A stretch of DNA of 64,000 bases from the NCBI GenBank assembly GCA_029962745.1, contig CM057169.1, forward strand, positions 19,184,661 through 19,248,660, in the 5' to 3' direction. Positions 1 through 12,000 of the stretch are shown piece by piece. The stretch is from Echinometra lucunter. Taxonomy: Eukaryota; Echinodermata; Echinoidea; Camarodonta; Echinometridae. Position numbers and translations under genes: made by a program. How positions within the stretch are numbered: the first letter of the stretch is position 1; each line of letters opens with the position of its first letter. The notes beneath the pieces are model-generated. The model had not been told where the DNA came from, ran no database searches, and was given only the letters and a program-made list of their open reading frames with translations.

Positions 1-539
1 TGTACATGTATGTAGCATCTCCAGGTGATGTCTACCATCATCAACTAAATAGGATAGCATCTATGTAAATTAGCTCAGTCAGATGAACGCGGTGGTGCAT
101 AACTGAGACATTAATGTCATATACAGTACATGTACCTGTCTCTGTCTGTAGCAATTTCTTTTCAAGTACCAGTCACGCCTCATCACAGAGATTTGGTTAC
201 TCATGAAAGGATTATACTGCACATTAATTGGGGCGCCTTGAGGTACACTGTACAAGGTGCATTCAATGTACATGTACATGTACTTAGAACATCAGACTAT
301 AAAATGTGTCTACTGTATATTCAGTGCTGGCTATTCATATTGGAAATTCTCTCAATCCAAAATGGCAAAATCTGTACCGTGCACGATCATAATACTCTTT
401 ACATGTACAATGTACATGTATGCATCAAGAGTATTATACACCAAAACAGCTTTTATCATAAAATACTTTTTTTTTTCATCCTTAAAAACATGTAGTGTAC
501 TTGTACATGTACATGTACTTTTTAGGAGTTTTGTTAACC

Positions 540-733
540 TCCATAATAGAGTGGTACTGTTCTCTCTCTCCCTCTCCCTCTCTGTCTGTCTGTCTCTGTA
601 CATGTACATGTGTTTCTCTCTCTGTATTTTCTTTCTCTCCCCTGTATCGCTCTCTTTCTCTCTCTCTCTCTCTCTTTCTTTCTCTCTCTTTGTCTCTCTT
701 TCTCTTTCTCTGTACTACATCTATCTTCCCAGA

Positions 734-764
<31 letters not shown>

Positions 765-765
765 G
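540..765. repeat. CT-rich microsatellite followed by (ATT)n
   Basis: Positions about 540-720 are an almost pure pyrimidine CT/CTTT/CTGT tract, and 735-765 are ATT repeats. Open frames across the tract are artefacts of low complexity (poly-Ser/Leu or Arg/Glu). No gene is supported in 1-808. Confidence 0.9.
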
Positions 766-808
766 GTTTGGCATCACCTGTGCTGAGGAGGCGAAAAGCG
801 AAAGCGAG

Positions 809-1939
809 ATTGCAAAGCAAATAACAGATGATTGTGTTACCTGTATGCATATGTTATTTGCTTTGCTTTGTTTCGTTGTTTGTTTTGTTCTGTTCCGTTG
901 TGTCTGTTTTGTTTTATCATCTAGCAAACTATTTAACAATACACACAATATTGACATGATGTCAGACTACCAAGGCAAAAGGATGTTCTTAGAATATACC
1001 AATATTTTAATCATGACTCAATTTCATTTTACTCATTTTTTTTATCACTGCCCAAACCAAAATTTTGGTAATGACATAGTTTTTATTTGATTGGCACATT
1101 GAGCCCCTTTGGATAACTGCTATTTATGAGAATATGATTCCAGAAGAGATTCATTATTCATAATAAATAAGTACTTAAAAAATGAAAATCCCTGTAATAT
1201 TCATGCAGTTTGACATTGTTTATCCGACAACATTAGGGCTAACACAAATCTGAGTGAGTGATTTGGCTGGATATGGGAGATATCCTCAAATAACTCTTCA
1301 TGCATGTGTGTGTTGATGCCATTTAAGAGTGAATTGTCATACATGTATTTCGTGTATGTTATAACTTAAAAATTTTGTTACAGTAATTATGTATCATGCC
1401 TCTACATATAATAGCTGAAAGTAAATGCATACAACGTATATTGTGCACTAAACATCAGTGCATCACTCAAGTTTGTTACTTGAACATCTGAGCAAGTTTT
1501 GCGTGATATTTACAGGTGGGGGCCGTATTCAAGAAGGCTACTGGTTGGTAGGATCTTTTCTTGGAATAAGCTGTAGAATATCATAAATTCATCGCAGTAC
1601 TGTTTTCATCTATTCTGAAGCAGGCATCTTATGTTCAAGCAGTGAAGTACAAAAGGAGTGAAAAGCATGAATAACAATTCTATTTCAGAAGTTCAAACAT
1701 TATGAGATGATATTCATCCCTAACGGATAGAAAATAATTCTTAAAACCAAAAGCACTGTTAAAGAGGCCAACAAATGGGAAATCATGGGGAAAACGAATT
1801 TGCAAAAGGCTTGTTTACTTGTACACTATAATCCGTCCGTTATGCGAGCCCGTCGGACTAAAGCGACAAAAGTTTGGACAGCACGAAGTTTCCGAACTCA
1901 ACCTAGTCATACACTTCGGGTTCTCACATTTCTCAACAA
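809..1939. repeat. Repeated segment, copy 1 (uninterrupted)
   Basis: This ~1.13-kb segment recurs in the same orientation at 2195-5124, with only scattered differences. It starts at ATTGCAAAGCAAATAACAG and ends at TTTCTCAACAA. This copy lacks the 1.8-kb insert found in copy 2, so the run of six A at 1177-1182 is the pre-insertion site. It may be a local duplication or two copies of a dispersed repeat. No coding potential is seen. Confidence 0.85.
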
Positions 1940-2908
1940 GTTAAAGTGTTTAGACTCTTAATTTCTTTTATTTATTGTATTAAAACTTGTGCTGTATCTA
2001 AGCTAATTTATCTTTGTCTAAAATTCTTCACTGTTCCCTCTTATTAGATTAACAATTTCGTGTAGTATAATTTTGTTGCAATTTTCTATTCATTTGTATA
2101 AATTTGTATAATTTGCATGTATATAGCGCCATGAGCGTCTTGCTTGACAGATCTGAGCGCTTTATAAGAAGCCACCATTATTATCATTTTATTAATTGCA
2201 AAGCAAATAACAGATGAACATGTTACCATGTATGCATATACACCGTATGTTATTTTGTTTTGTTTTGCTTTGTTTTGTTTTGTTCTGTTCCGTTGTGTCT
2301 GTTTTGTTTTATCATCTAGCAAACTATTTAATAATACACACAATATTGACATGATGTCAGACTACCAAGGCAAAAGGATGCTCTTAGATTATACCAATAT
2401 TTTAATAATGACTCAATTTCATTTTACTCATTTTTTTAATCACTGCCCAAACCCAAATTTTGGTAATGACATAGTTTTTATTTGATTGGCACATTGAACT
2501 CCTTTGGATAACTGCTATTTATGAGAATATGATTCCAGAAGAGATTCATTATTCATAATAAATAAGTACTTAAACAAGGCAAACGCCAAGCGTTGTCTCG
2601 CCTGCATATTGCAGTCATGAAGAGACTGCATGTCAAAACTATGCTATATGACTTCTGAGGCTGTCAGCAGTTTAGGGGGTGAATTGTGGTTCTGACAGTT
2701 GACATATGCAATAATGGTATAGGCCTACTTTATCCCTAGGAAATCAGATAACACTAAGAATGCTGTTAATACTATGAAGCTATAATTATTTCCATGCAAG
2801 TAAGGAAATGAATGTTAGTGAAAAAGAATGTAACTGATAATAATGTGAGTAAAATTGTAAAATTAAATTAATTATTAAGGTGTTATGGCAAACTTATTGT
2901 TTGAAAAA

Positions 2909-4250
2909 TGGTATGAATTTGGTGATTCCACGTCAAAGCTATAGAAAGTTATTAGGTGTACAACATAGCACAGTGCCAGTTATGAAAAGTTCATTGACCT
3001 TTGACCTTTGACCTTAATCAAATTCAACTCACATTCGAACTTGACCTGCACCTTCAAGAGATGGACCTCTCATATGAATTTGGCAATCCTACCTCGAAGG
3101 TATAGTAAGTTATTGTGTGTACAACATAGCAGTGCCAGTCATGGAAAGTTCATTGACCTTTGACCTCTGACCTTATTCAAATTCAACTCATACTCAAACT
3201 TGACCTGTGCCTTCAAGAGATGTACCTCTGGTATAAATTTGGTGATCCCACCTCGAAGCTATAGAAAGTTATTGTGTGTACAACACAGCACAGTGCCAGT
3301 CATGGAAAGTTCATTGACCTTTGACCTTTGACCTTAATCAAATTCAACTCACATTCGAACTTGACCTGCACCTTCAAGAGATGGACCTCTTGTATGAATT
3401 TGGCAATCCTACCTCGAAGGTATAAAAAGTTATTGTGTGTACAATATAGCACAGTGCCAGTCATGGAAAGTTCATTGACCTTTGACCTTTGACCTTATTC
3501 AAATTCGACTCATATTCGAACTTGACCTGCGCCTTCAAGAGATGGACCTCTGGTATGAATTTGGTGATTCCACGTCAAAGCTATAGAAAGTTATTAGGTG
3601 TACAACATAGCACAGTGCCAGTTATGAAAAGTTCATTGACCTTTGACCTTTGACCTTAATCAAATTCAACTCACATTCGAACTTGACCTGCACCTTCAAG
3701 AGATGGACCTCTCATATGAATTTGGCAATCCTACCTCGAAGGTATAGAAAGTTATTGTGTGTACAACATAGCAGTGCCAGTCATGGAAAGTTCATTGACC
3801 TTTGACCTCTGACCTTATTCAAATTCAACTCATACTCAAACTTGACCTGTGCCTTCAAGAGATGTACCTCTGGTATAAATTTGGTGATCCCACCTCGAAG
3901 CTATAGAAAGTTATTGTGTGTACAACACAGCACAGTGCCAGTCATGGAAAGTTCATTGACCTTTGACCTTTGACCTTAATCAAATTCAACTCACATTCGA
4001 ACTTGACCTGCACCTTCAAGAGATGGACCTCTTGTATGAATTTGGCAATCCTACCTCGAAGGTATAAAAAGTTATTGTGTGTACAATATAGCACAGTGCC
4101 AGTCATGGAAAGTTCATTGACCTTTGACCTTTGACCTTATTCAAATTCGACTCATATTCGAACTTGACCTGCGCCTTCGAGAGATGGACCTCTGGTATGA
4201 ATTTGGTGATCCCACCTTAAAGCTATAGAAAGTTATTGGGTGTACAACAC
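2909..4250. repeat. Tandem array, ~160-bp monomer in a 642-bp higher-order unit
   Basis: About eight monomers each contain GTTCATTGACC followed by repeated TGACCTTTGACC blocks, then a CTTCAAGAGATG block. Monomers differ from each other, but the phrase GGTGATTCCACGTCAAAG recurs at 2921 and 3563. Four monomers therefore form a 642-bp unit repeated about 2.1 times. It is the core of the pearl-like element. Confidence 0.88.
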
Positions 4251-4253
4251 AAT

Positions 4254-4316
4254 TGTTGACGACGACGCCGCCGACGACGCCGACGCCGACGACGCCGACG
4301 CCGACGACGCCGACAC
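4254..4316. repeat. GACGCC-type minisatellite
   Basis: The GC-rich tract is built from GAC and GCC triplets (GACGACGCCGACGCC phase). It lies directly after the tandem core, where pearl-type elements carry a microsatellite. The short Asp/Ala-rich frame across it is not a gene. Confidence 0.85.
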
Positions 4317-5124
4317 CGGAAATAGTGATACCTATGTCTCGCTCCGCTACGCAGGCGAGACAAAAATGAAAATCCCTGTAATATTCATGCAGTTTGACAT
4401 TGTTTATCCGACAACATTAGGGCTAACACAAATCTGAGTGAGTGATTTGGCTGGATATGGGAGATATCCTCAAATAACTCTTCATGCATGTGTGTGTTGA
4501 TGGCATTTAAGAGTGAATTGCCATACATGTATTTCGTGTATGTTATAACTTAAAATTTTTGTTACAGTAATTATGTATCATGCCTCTACATATAATAGCT
4601 GAAAGTAAATGCATACAACGTATATTGTGCACTAAACATCAGTGCATCACTCAAGTTTGTTACTTGAACATCTGAGCAAGTTTTGCGTGATATTTACAGG
4701 TGGGGGCCGTATTCAAGAAGGCTACTGGTTGGTAGGATCTTTTCTTGGAATAAGCTGTAGAATATCATAAATTCATCGCAGTACTGTTTTCATCTATTCT
4801 GAAGCAGGCATCTTATGTTCAAGCAGTGAAGTACAAAAGGAGTGAAAAGCATGAATAATGATTCTATTTCAGAAGTTCAAACATTATGAGATGGTATTCA
4901 TCCCTAATGAATAGAAAATAATTCTTAAAACCAAAAGCACTGTTAAAGAGGCCAATAAATGTGAAATCATGGGGAAAACGAATTTGCAAAAGGCTAGTTT
5001 ACTTGTACACTATAATCCGTCCGTTATGCGAGCCCGTCGGACTAATGCGACAAAAGTTCGGACAGCACAAAGTTCACCGAACTCAACCTAGTCATACACT
5101 TCGGGTTCTCACATTTCTCAACAA

Positions 5125-5520
5125 CTGTTTGTGACTAGCTGTTTATTAGCTTTTTCATTGCGCGAAATTTGAAACACGTACGGCAATAAATCACAGTTGT
5201 TTAGAATGGATTATCCCTTTTCTTGAAACTCGAGCGGCTGACTGCATTCCCCCTCTCTCATCCAAGATCACCCTGCCTTTCCCCATGATTTCTCATTTTC
5301 TAGCCCCTTTAAAAGAAAGTAATACAATTTGTTATTAATACTACATGTATCAGGGCAAAACAGACAGTTCTGGATAAATGACGATCGAGAGGTACGTGTA
5401 CAGTATGTGAAACATCTACTTCAGTGTGCATCACTTTCTCCATGTAAATGTGCATTCATACTAATCATAAATTACACCGTCTTGTGCGATAAGAAAGCGT
5501 GAATAAATTATGCGTATTAC
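5125..5520. other. Spacer, nothing identified
   Basis: This unique-looking AT-rich DNA lies between the repeat block and the putative exon. No coding signal, RNA gene or recognisable repeat was seen. If the exon at 5521-5682 is real, this is intron sequence. Confidence 0.5.
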
Positions 5521-5682
5521 CTGCATGGTGGCTCTTGTTCTATCTTCACGCTCCTTCCACAAAGCTTTCAGATCGGGACAGGATAAGAAGATATTGCTGC
5601 TCTGCTCTTCCCCCAAATCAAGACTGCCCAATGCATCGCCATGAGAGGATGCCCTTGCACTTTGGCTTCTTCCCGTTGCCAT
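5521..5682 (-). CDS. Putative first coding exon of an unrecognised gene (rest off the left edge)
   Basis: Reading right to left, ATG at 5682-5680 (context GCAATGG) opens a 54-codon frame ending exactly at a good donor, CAG|GTAATA, at 5521/5520. The peptide begins MATGRSQSARASSHGD and ends in a charged, helix-prone stretch (LKALWKEREDRTRATMQ). A plausible acceptor (pyrimidine-rich stretch ending in GAG) lies 2 bases before the ATG, and a non-coding exon could lie at about 8868. No family is recognised. No later exon was found in 1-5460, which is repeat DNA, so the gene would continue beyond the window. It is more than a random frame because start, frame and donor agree, but it needs transcript support. 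Confidence 0.4.
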
Positions 5683-6857
5683 TGCTCAATAAGAGGGGTA
5701 CGTGTATACTCTCGAAGCAAACGGAGTCTGTAATAGAGAAAATGTCCGTTACTTTCGTATAGTGGATTGTGTCACTTTCATCACAAGATTTATGGCAGAT
5801 GACTATTCTTAATAACATATCCAGAAGGTTTTGGGTATGATCTCCTTGCCTTTTGCTAAATAAGCTTAAAGCATTTTAAGGAATTAATTCCTGGCAGGTA
5901 CCGCTACCCAATACCTCAGCTGAGTCGAGTGTGGGAAATGCAGATCACTTACAGCTCACGTAGAGTTTTGGTAACAAAATGAAAATTGGCATGAAATGAT
6001 GAAACCGATTAACCAAAAGCAGTACAGGGTCTCCTTTTAGTCACACTTTTGCAGTATCTTTAAATCACAAATGGCAGTAATAAAACCGTATACAAGAGCA
6101 AAAATAAAACAATGTACCAAAGTATTTGAGTCCATTTCCAAAATTATGTTGTGCCATTCTTGAACAGGAGCAGTTTAATTGTAACTGATCATAAATTCTA
6201 TAAAGTGGCAATGTAGAGAAAATATGTATGTATATGTATCACTATTTCCATATGTTCAATTTTTTTTTTTTTTATAAAACTATCATCTATTTCCAGTTCA
6301 ATTTTTTTTTCAAACTATGTAAGAGTGGAAAATGATGATAATTTTTGCCAATTTGAGGAGAGAAAAATGATTAAAGTAGACCTTAAGAAAGCTCTGTACT
6401 GCTTTAGGTTAAACATAGTCTCACTTTGTCTGCCATCCAGAAAGGCATCGATAGTACATTAGGTCAGGATGTGCAGATTACATCTACATTCTACAATTCT
6501 ATTATTGTTGTACATACTTTTGTAGTTTCTTTAGATGTAAAATACATGTACACTGTATATACATGTATTTAACAATCTATAATCCCTTGATACAGAGATA
6601 ATTTCGTAATTATTGCCAAAGAGGCCTAACAATAATTGGTTTATCAGTGTGCCAGAGTTGGCTACTTCAAAGAATGTAAATGTATTTTATTTCTTAGTCT
6701 ATGTATTGCACTGCACTTTTCCCGCCTTGAATTGGGGTTTATCGAAGTGTTATAAAATGAATATCAATTTAAAAATAATAAAAATAATAATAATAATTCG
6801 TGTGAAATTACTCGCATCTGTCGCTATACGTACCGACAGAGCGCCCCCGCGCGGCTT
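5683..6857. other. Non-coding stretch (possible intron of the minus-strand gene)
   Basis: AT-rich DNA with poly-T tracts near 6260 and 6300 and short ACATGTA runs. No exon was found on either strand. Confidence 0.5.
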
Positions 6858-7226
6858 CTGAGTTGCCTAGGTTTGCTGAACCGAGAAGTCTGCTCAAAGT
6901 ACCGAGCCGGACTGGCAAGATTTTGCCTATATGTTGTTGTTGTTATTTGATATTGTCGGCGTTCATTCATGAGTGAGAATATTTACGCCTTTGACTGTTT
7001 TTTGTTATTGCTCTTTATATATTTTTAGGATATACTCTATATACATATACATTTTAATGTATACATATTTATTCTTTTCAGAAATTTTTTTGTTTGATAT
7101 TGTTTTGGTAGTAAGGAGTATGATCTCTAATTCACTGGTCCTTTAGTAAATCCGCAAACACCTTCTTGCCAGACCGGCGCGATGATGTTGCGCAGTCTTC
7201 TCAGCCAGAATAGGCCTAGGCAACTC
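6858..7226. mobile_element. Miniature inverted-repeat element (~369 bp)
   Basis: The left end starts GAGTTGCCTAGG and continues through GAGAAGTCTGC. The right end, read in reverse complement, starts GAGTTGCCTAGGCC and contains GAGAAGACTGC and GGTCTGGCAAGA. The imperfect terminal inverted repeats extend for about 70 bp. No coding capacity. No target duplication was identified. Confidence 0.7.
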
Positions 7227-7724
7227 TGGTATCTGGTAACCGGTCCACTGCAGGGGTGAATTACCGAGTCTCTCCACTGTTACCGTCTTCGCATATGTTT
7301 AGCGCAAAGAAAGCAGAGAAATATACAGAGCAAGGAGGTGTTATCTGTTACAGGCATATTACAGGTGTATCAAAGCTTGCATGTGCTGCAAATTTTCCTC
7401 TGAATTTAAGAATTGTATATTTTTAAGGATACCCCCCTTTTTTTTCATTATACGGCTTTGTCTTGTCTGTTAAAAGAAAAACAAATTATTTCAATAAGTA
7501 AAAAAAGGGCTTATTTTTAACAACGCAACTGAGATGGCGTAAATATTCATTTTTGAATGACAGCTTAAAGGGAATTTTCTGATTATATTTATTAATTAAA
7601 GACTCATACATAGTTCAATACCATCAATGCAGAGTCCAAATACCTGCTAATTGAATAGAGGACAAACTTAAAATTATTGACCAATTACGTGGTCAGTAGT
7701 GTCCATTTTGCAAAACGATGTTAG

Positions 7725-8006
7725 GGGTCCTGTGTGCGGCCGCCCCTACCCCTGTGGGCGGCCGCCTATCATTTGGCGAGCATTTAGCGCCATATTTGTG
7801 ACGCAGTAAACAAAATTAATATTGTATTTCATGCTTTACACACCAATACTTTATGAAAAGTAATAATACTGTGTAGAAACCCATAAAATCTGTCAAAAGT
7901 GATGATCTACCAAATGCTGTGACAAAAAAATGAAGGCAGAGTACAATCTCCTACAAAAACCTGCGTTTTGTACACTTTTACATAGGGTGGCCGCTCACAG
8001 GACCCA
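7725..8006. mobile_element. GC-rich-ended miniature inverted-repeat element
   Basis: The terminal repeats GGGTCCTGTGTGCGGCCGCC (left) and, in reverse complement, GGGTCCTGTGAGCGGCCACC (right) match at 18 of 20 bases. The left end carries a second internal GGGCGGCCGCC. Related GGCCGCTCAC fragments follow at about 8024-8036 and 8388-8430, suggesting further degraded copies. Confidence 0.65.
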
Positions 8007-8867
8007 TCTTGAGAAATGGCTCTGGTGAGCGGCCACCCCCATGCAACTTTTTCTCTGGTGGTTTAAATAAGAATTTCTGCAGCAAAATATGGACCATGAA
8101 CTTCATTCTCTTAAATAAAAATCAAATCAGTTATCAAACTGAACAAATAAAGCTTAAGTGTTGGCTTAAGCATGTCAAAGTTTCTTAACTTAAAAGTTAA
8201 GAAATTGCCATTTTTCAGTCAGTGACTGGTGGTGTCGACTTCTAATGATATTCAGTGAGACTCATTATGCTTACTGCTTTCGCTGAGTATGTTTTTTGGT
8301 GCACTAGAACCTACCTGAGACTGTCCAAGGTAATTTTTGAAGGGATATCAAAATTTTTTTTTTGAATTTTTAGCTTTTATTCACCACCGGCCGCTCACAC
8401 TCACACTCACAGGGAACAGCCGCCCACAGGAGCATATAAACTTAAAGTTTAGATCTAGATCTAGACCTCTAGATCTATTCTAGAACATGTAGAAGCATAA
8501 AAATAGTGGGGGAAAAAGTATTATTTACAACCATAAACGGTACATGTATATCTGAGTGACCAACACTGCAGACATTCAACTGAATTGAATACAGCACCAA
8601 TGCGGCCCCAAACAGCGGAGCCGAGTGACCAAGCAGGCCAGGCCCAGCCCAGACCGGGCGCGGCGGCTGTATGCATGGCCTAAGTTACGCCTAGACCCTA
8701 CGGCCTACGGTTCGGTACCTTGACTGAAGCTCGAGTCGAGGCGAGCGAGGTGACGTCTGATTAGTTGGTTGCACAAAATTCGTTCTTTCATGGAAATGGA
8801 AATCAAGAATTACACATCCCTTTATCCATTTAAGTATAGAGAATACAAATTCAAATATAATACTCAC

Positions 8868-8960
8868 CAAAGTGAACAATAAGAAGATGAAAACTCGTAA
8901 CTAGGAACGCTTTTTTGGACAGCTGTGCATTCAAAACCGGAAGTAGAAAAGGTCACACAG
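8868..8960 (-). other. Possible non-coding first exon of the divergent minus-strand gene
   Basis: On the minus strand a consensus donor (TTTG|GTGAGT) lies at 8868/8867, just downstream of a GC-rich, ETS-site-containing stretch. It would splice to the acceptor in front of the ATG at 5682. The 5' end given here is a guess; only the donor is visible. Confidence 0.3.
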
Positions 8961-9092
8961 GGCAGGTTGGCGCGCCACTTCAATTCGTATCGCGCGCGAT
9001 ATACCGTATATTGTACGTACATGTACATGCACAGACACGTTATTATTTTACTTCGGAAAACGAGGTTGTGAATTGTGAATGTACACCAAAAA
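8868..9092. promoter_or_regulatory. POLD3 upstream region, probably a bidirectional promoter
   Basis: The 225 bp before the POLD3 start are richer in CG dinucleotides than the surroundings (GGCGCGCC, CGCGCGCG). They contain CCGGAAGT at 8937-8944, a perfect ETS/GABP core, and lie between a minus-strand donor and the POLD3 ATG. ETS sites and CG enrichment are typical of housekeeping and bidirectional promoters. A further CG-rich block (8590-8760) lies upstream. No TATA box was seen. Confidence 0.45.
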
Positions 9093-12000
9093 ATGGACAC
9101 TGAAACCAAAATGTATCTCGAAAACATAGAAGAGTATGTTCTTGATGAAGACAGAGTTGTGAGTACTATTACTAAATGTTAGAATAGACACTAGCCAGTG
9201 TGCTAGCCGACTAATTTATTAGCAGTGTTGTGAGAGTAATAATGAATGTGAGTTAGATCTACTTTTAAAGTTTTAGTTTTAGACGGAACTTAACGTTAGT
9301 TTAACAATAACAGTGTTACTGTTAAAATTTGTGAAAAGTAACAGTTAGACCTAACTTAATCGTATTTAATAATTATAAACTGATGATACAGTAATAATAC
9401 TTTAATAGTAAGAATTATGCAGTCACTTTTTTCCAATGGCAGAGTAATCATGGTAATGATGACGGTGAAGAGATGATTATGAAAACAATCGTGGTTTGTC
9501 TTTGGTCATGACTGACGATGAATAGTGTCAGTGTCATGGTGAGGAGTTTGATCGTGCATGGTGATGAAACTAAGAAGAGGATAATGCAACTGGGGTAATT
9601 GCATTACTATTTTTGCAATTTGTTGTTCAAATGAATGATATTCTTTAGACTCTGTACTAAATAGTATTGTAGGTCTATTATTATTAAGTTTATGCCAGCT
9701 AGAATGAATTCTCAATAATTGAAAATAAAGCACTAAAGTTAGGTCTAGACTAGATCCCTTCAGACAAGAAGAAGGAACCAAAGACTCTGCATGCTGTATA
9801 AGATGAATAATGGATTGGTCAATGTTCAATTAAATGATTTTGTCCAATGAAATACAAGAGCTACAAGGGGGAACAACCAGAAATTCCACCAGCTCCGCCA
9901 TAGGGCCAGGGTTTTTCAAGACTCATTCTTTGTAACTACTGTAAGGGACTGGAACAACCTTCCTTCATCCATTGTTAATAGCCCTTCCTTGGAAACATTC
10001 AAATCCAAACTAAAGCAATTGCAATAAGTCTTTCCACACGCAGTGCGCTTCTCACTTCATCAAGTTAGCGTGGATGTGTCGGGAAGAGACATTTTGCTGA
10101 CCAAACCATTCAGATTCAGATCTAGTATAGCGGACCTAGTTGATTTTTGTTTGTTTGTTTGTTTTTGAAGGTACCTTAGTGGAACGGAGTGGTGCTAAAA
10201 GACATGTCTTGAATATAAACAATAAAGACAGTGAAGTCAACATGCATTTTGCATTCCATCTTTCGCACCACCCCGTTTTGCTATATTAAAGCTATCTAAT
10301 GCAGTCTCTTCCTTCACTGAGACACTATCTCTCCCTATCCTCTTTTTCCCAAAGGCCCCCCCCCCCCCCCACCCCCACCATCACCATTTTCTCTCATCCT
10401 TTCTCTATCTCCCTCTACGGATGGTGATCTTTGTGAAATCCCATTAGTAATAGCATTACTGATTTTATGCATTTTCCTCTCTTTCAGGTTACTTACAAAT
10501 GGCTCAGCCAGACACTTGAAATTCATGTGAATTTAGCCAAAAGGTAAATGAAAATGATAAGTTCACTAAAATCAAAGCATTATTTTGTTGTTGTTGTTGT
10601 TTAAATGTGTGTAGAAAGGATGATGGTTGAATACTAGCAGAATACCTATTAACTTTTCCCCCGTATGATGTTCGATTTCAGAACCAATGGATATTGGAGT
10701 TCAGTGGATAATTGATTACATCGGATATCTTTTTATTCTGAAATATCCTTAATCACATCAATTTCAATAATTTCAAAAAAATCATTTGTTTCATTGTCAC
10801 ACCCTTTCTTTTCATCTTTAGATTACTTGAGAAATTCTTAATAGAACAGAAGAAGAAGAACTCTAATACACTGAGTGTCACATATGCAGTAACAGGAACA
10901 CAGGAAACAAAAAATGGAACTCAGGTAACATACTTATGGGTGGAAGTCAGTTAACTTCAGTCATTTTTATTATGCGCAACTTTTCTCTTCATATCATGAA
11001 AGTTTATCAAATGAAATAATCTTTTCCCTAAAGTGAACCATTTTCAGGTGTCAAATTCTTCATTTCTGCCTCATCATACGTATTGTGACGTTCAGTCAGA
11101 TAGGTAGTGTGATGTTAAGCATAAGGAAACAAAAACTTGAACTCGGATGACATACTGAGAGGTGTACCTTGAGTCACTGGATTCAGGTTTGCAGAAGTAG
11201 AAGTGCTGTGAAACCTTTAGCATAATATGGATAACATCTAGGCTGATTGTTCTGCTTTGTATTTTATTCAAATTGCTTGAAATTTCACAGACTAACAAGT
11301 TATGTATCATTTTATTTTCCTATTCTCCCTTCTCTTGTGATAACAGATGACGAAGATTGCCATTGTGAATGAAGATGGATTAGATAGTAAGTAATTACTT
11401 CACAGCTAATCATCAACAACATCAGAAAGACAAATAGCTGAATATAGCTTTCAAATTTCATTTGAAATACCAGTACAAATTTATTGTCTTAAAGCTAATG
11501 ATAAAACTTTTCATCTGCTGTGTGAAGTTGTTTTTTGTGTTTTTTTTTTCAAGTGTTGTACTTTGAGATATATTTTTTCACCTTTGTTTAATTTAGACTA
11601 AGCGAGAGAGAGAGAGAGAGAGTTGGGGGAGGCAGCTCATGGTGTGTCCATTACCTTCCAACCGTTATTTTTATCGTATGTATCAAAATAAGGATTAGTG
11701 ATACCACAAGCAACACATATTCACTTGTTCAAGATGTCCAGTTATTTTTCCCTCATCTTTTATCGTTATACCAATCAGGTTTGAAATCTGGTATGAAAGA
11801 GGTACTTGGCCAACATGTCTTCAGTATTCAGAAGAGCGCCCTCAAAGACAACAGCTCCCTCTTTTCAACAGACTATGAAATCACAAAGCAGAACATCACA
11901 CAAACGAACAGGTGAAGTGGTGCCTTATGTTATGTTGGTCATTTTTTAAGAAATCAGCAATTACTGGTCTGTCTAGATATTTGTGTACTGAAAACAAGGA

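Larger units (their letters stand above)
2575..4363. mobile_element. Pearl-like / non-autonomous Helentron-type element with tandem core
   Basis: The 1,789-bp insert is defined by comparison with the empty site in copy 1, inside an A run (A^A, equal to T^T on the other strand). It has a 5' flank with TTGTCTCGCCTGC (2593-2605), a core of ~160-bp tandem repeats (2909-4250), a GACGCC microsatellite (4254-4316) and a 3' flank. The 3' flank ends in GCAGGCGAGACAA (4351-4363), the inverse of the 5' motif. TGTCTCGC (4335-4342) and GCGAGACA (4355-4362) form a terminal hairpin. This order of parts is known from pearl and Helentron-associated elements of bivalves, echinoderms and insects. There is no open reading frame, so it is non-autonomous. 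Confidence 0.75.
2195..5124. repeat. Repeated segment, copy 2 (interrupted by insertion)
   Basis: The segment matches 809-1939 in two blocks, 2195-2574 and 4364-5124. The interruption at 2575-4363 is a mobile element. Small substitutions separate the copies, so the duplication is not brand new. A ~255-bp unrelated spacer (1940-2194) lies between the copies and ends in a SINE-tail-like stretch with CCATTATTATCATT. Confidence 0.85.

Noticed and set aside
257..1090. 277-residue frame at the left edge
   Set aside because: Runs through CT and ATT microsatellites and into a repeated segment whose second copy does not keep the frame.
2909..4250. CRISPR-like array
   Set aside because: Repeat units are contiguous and themselves diverged, without unique spacers, in a eukaryotic context.
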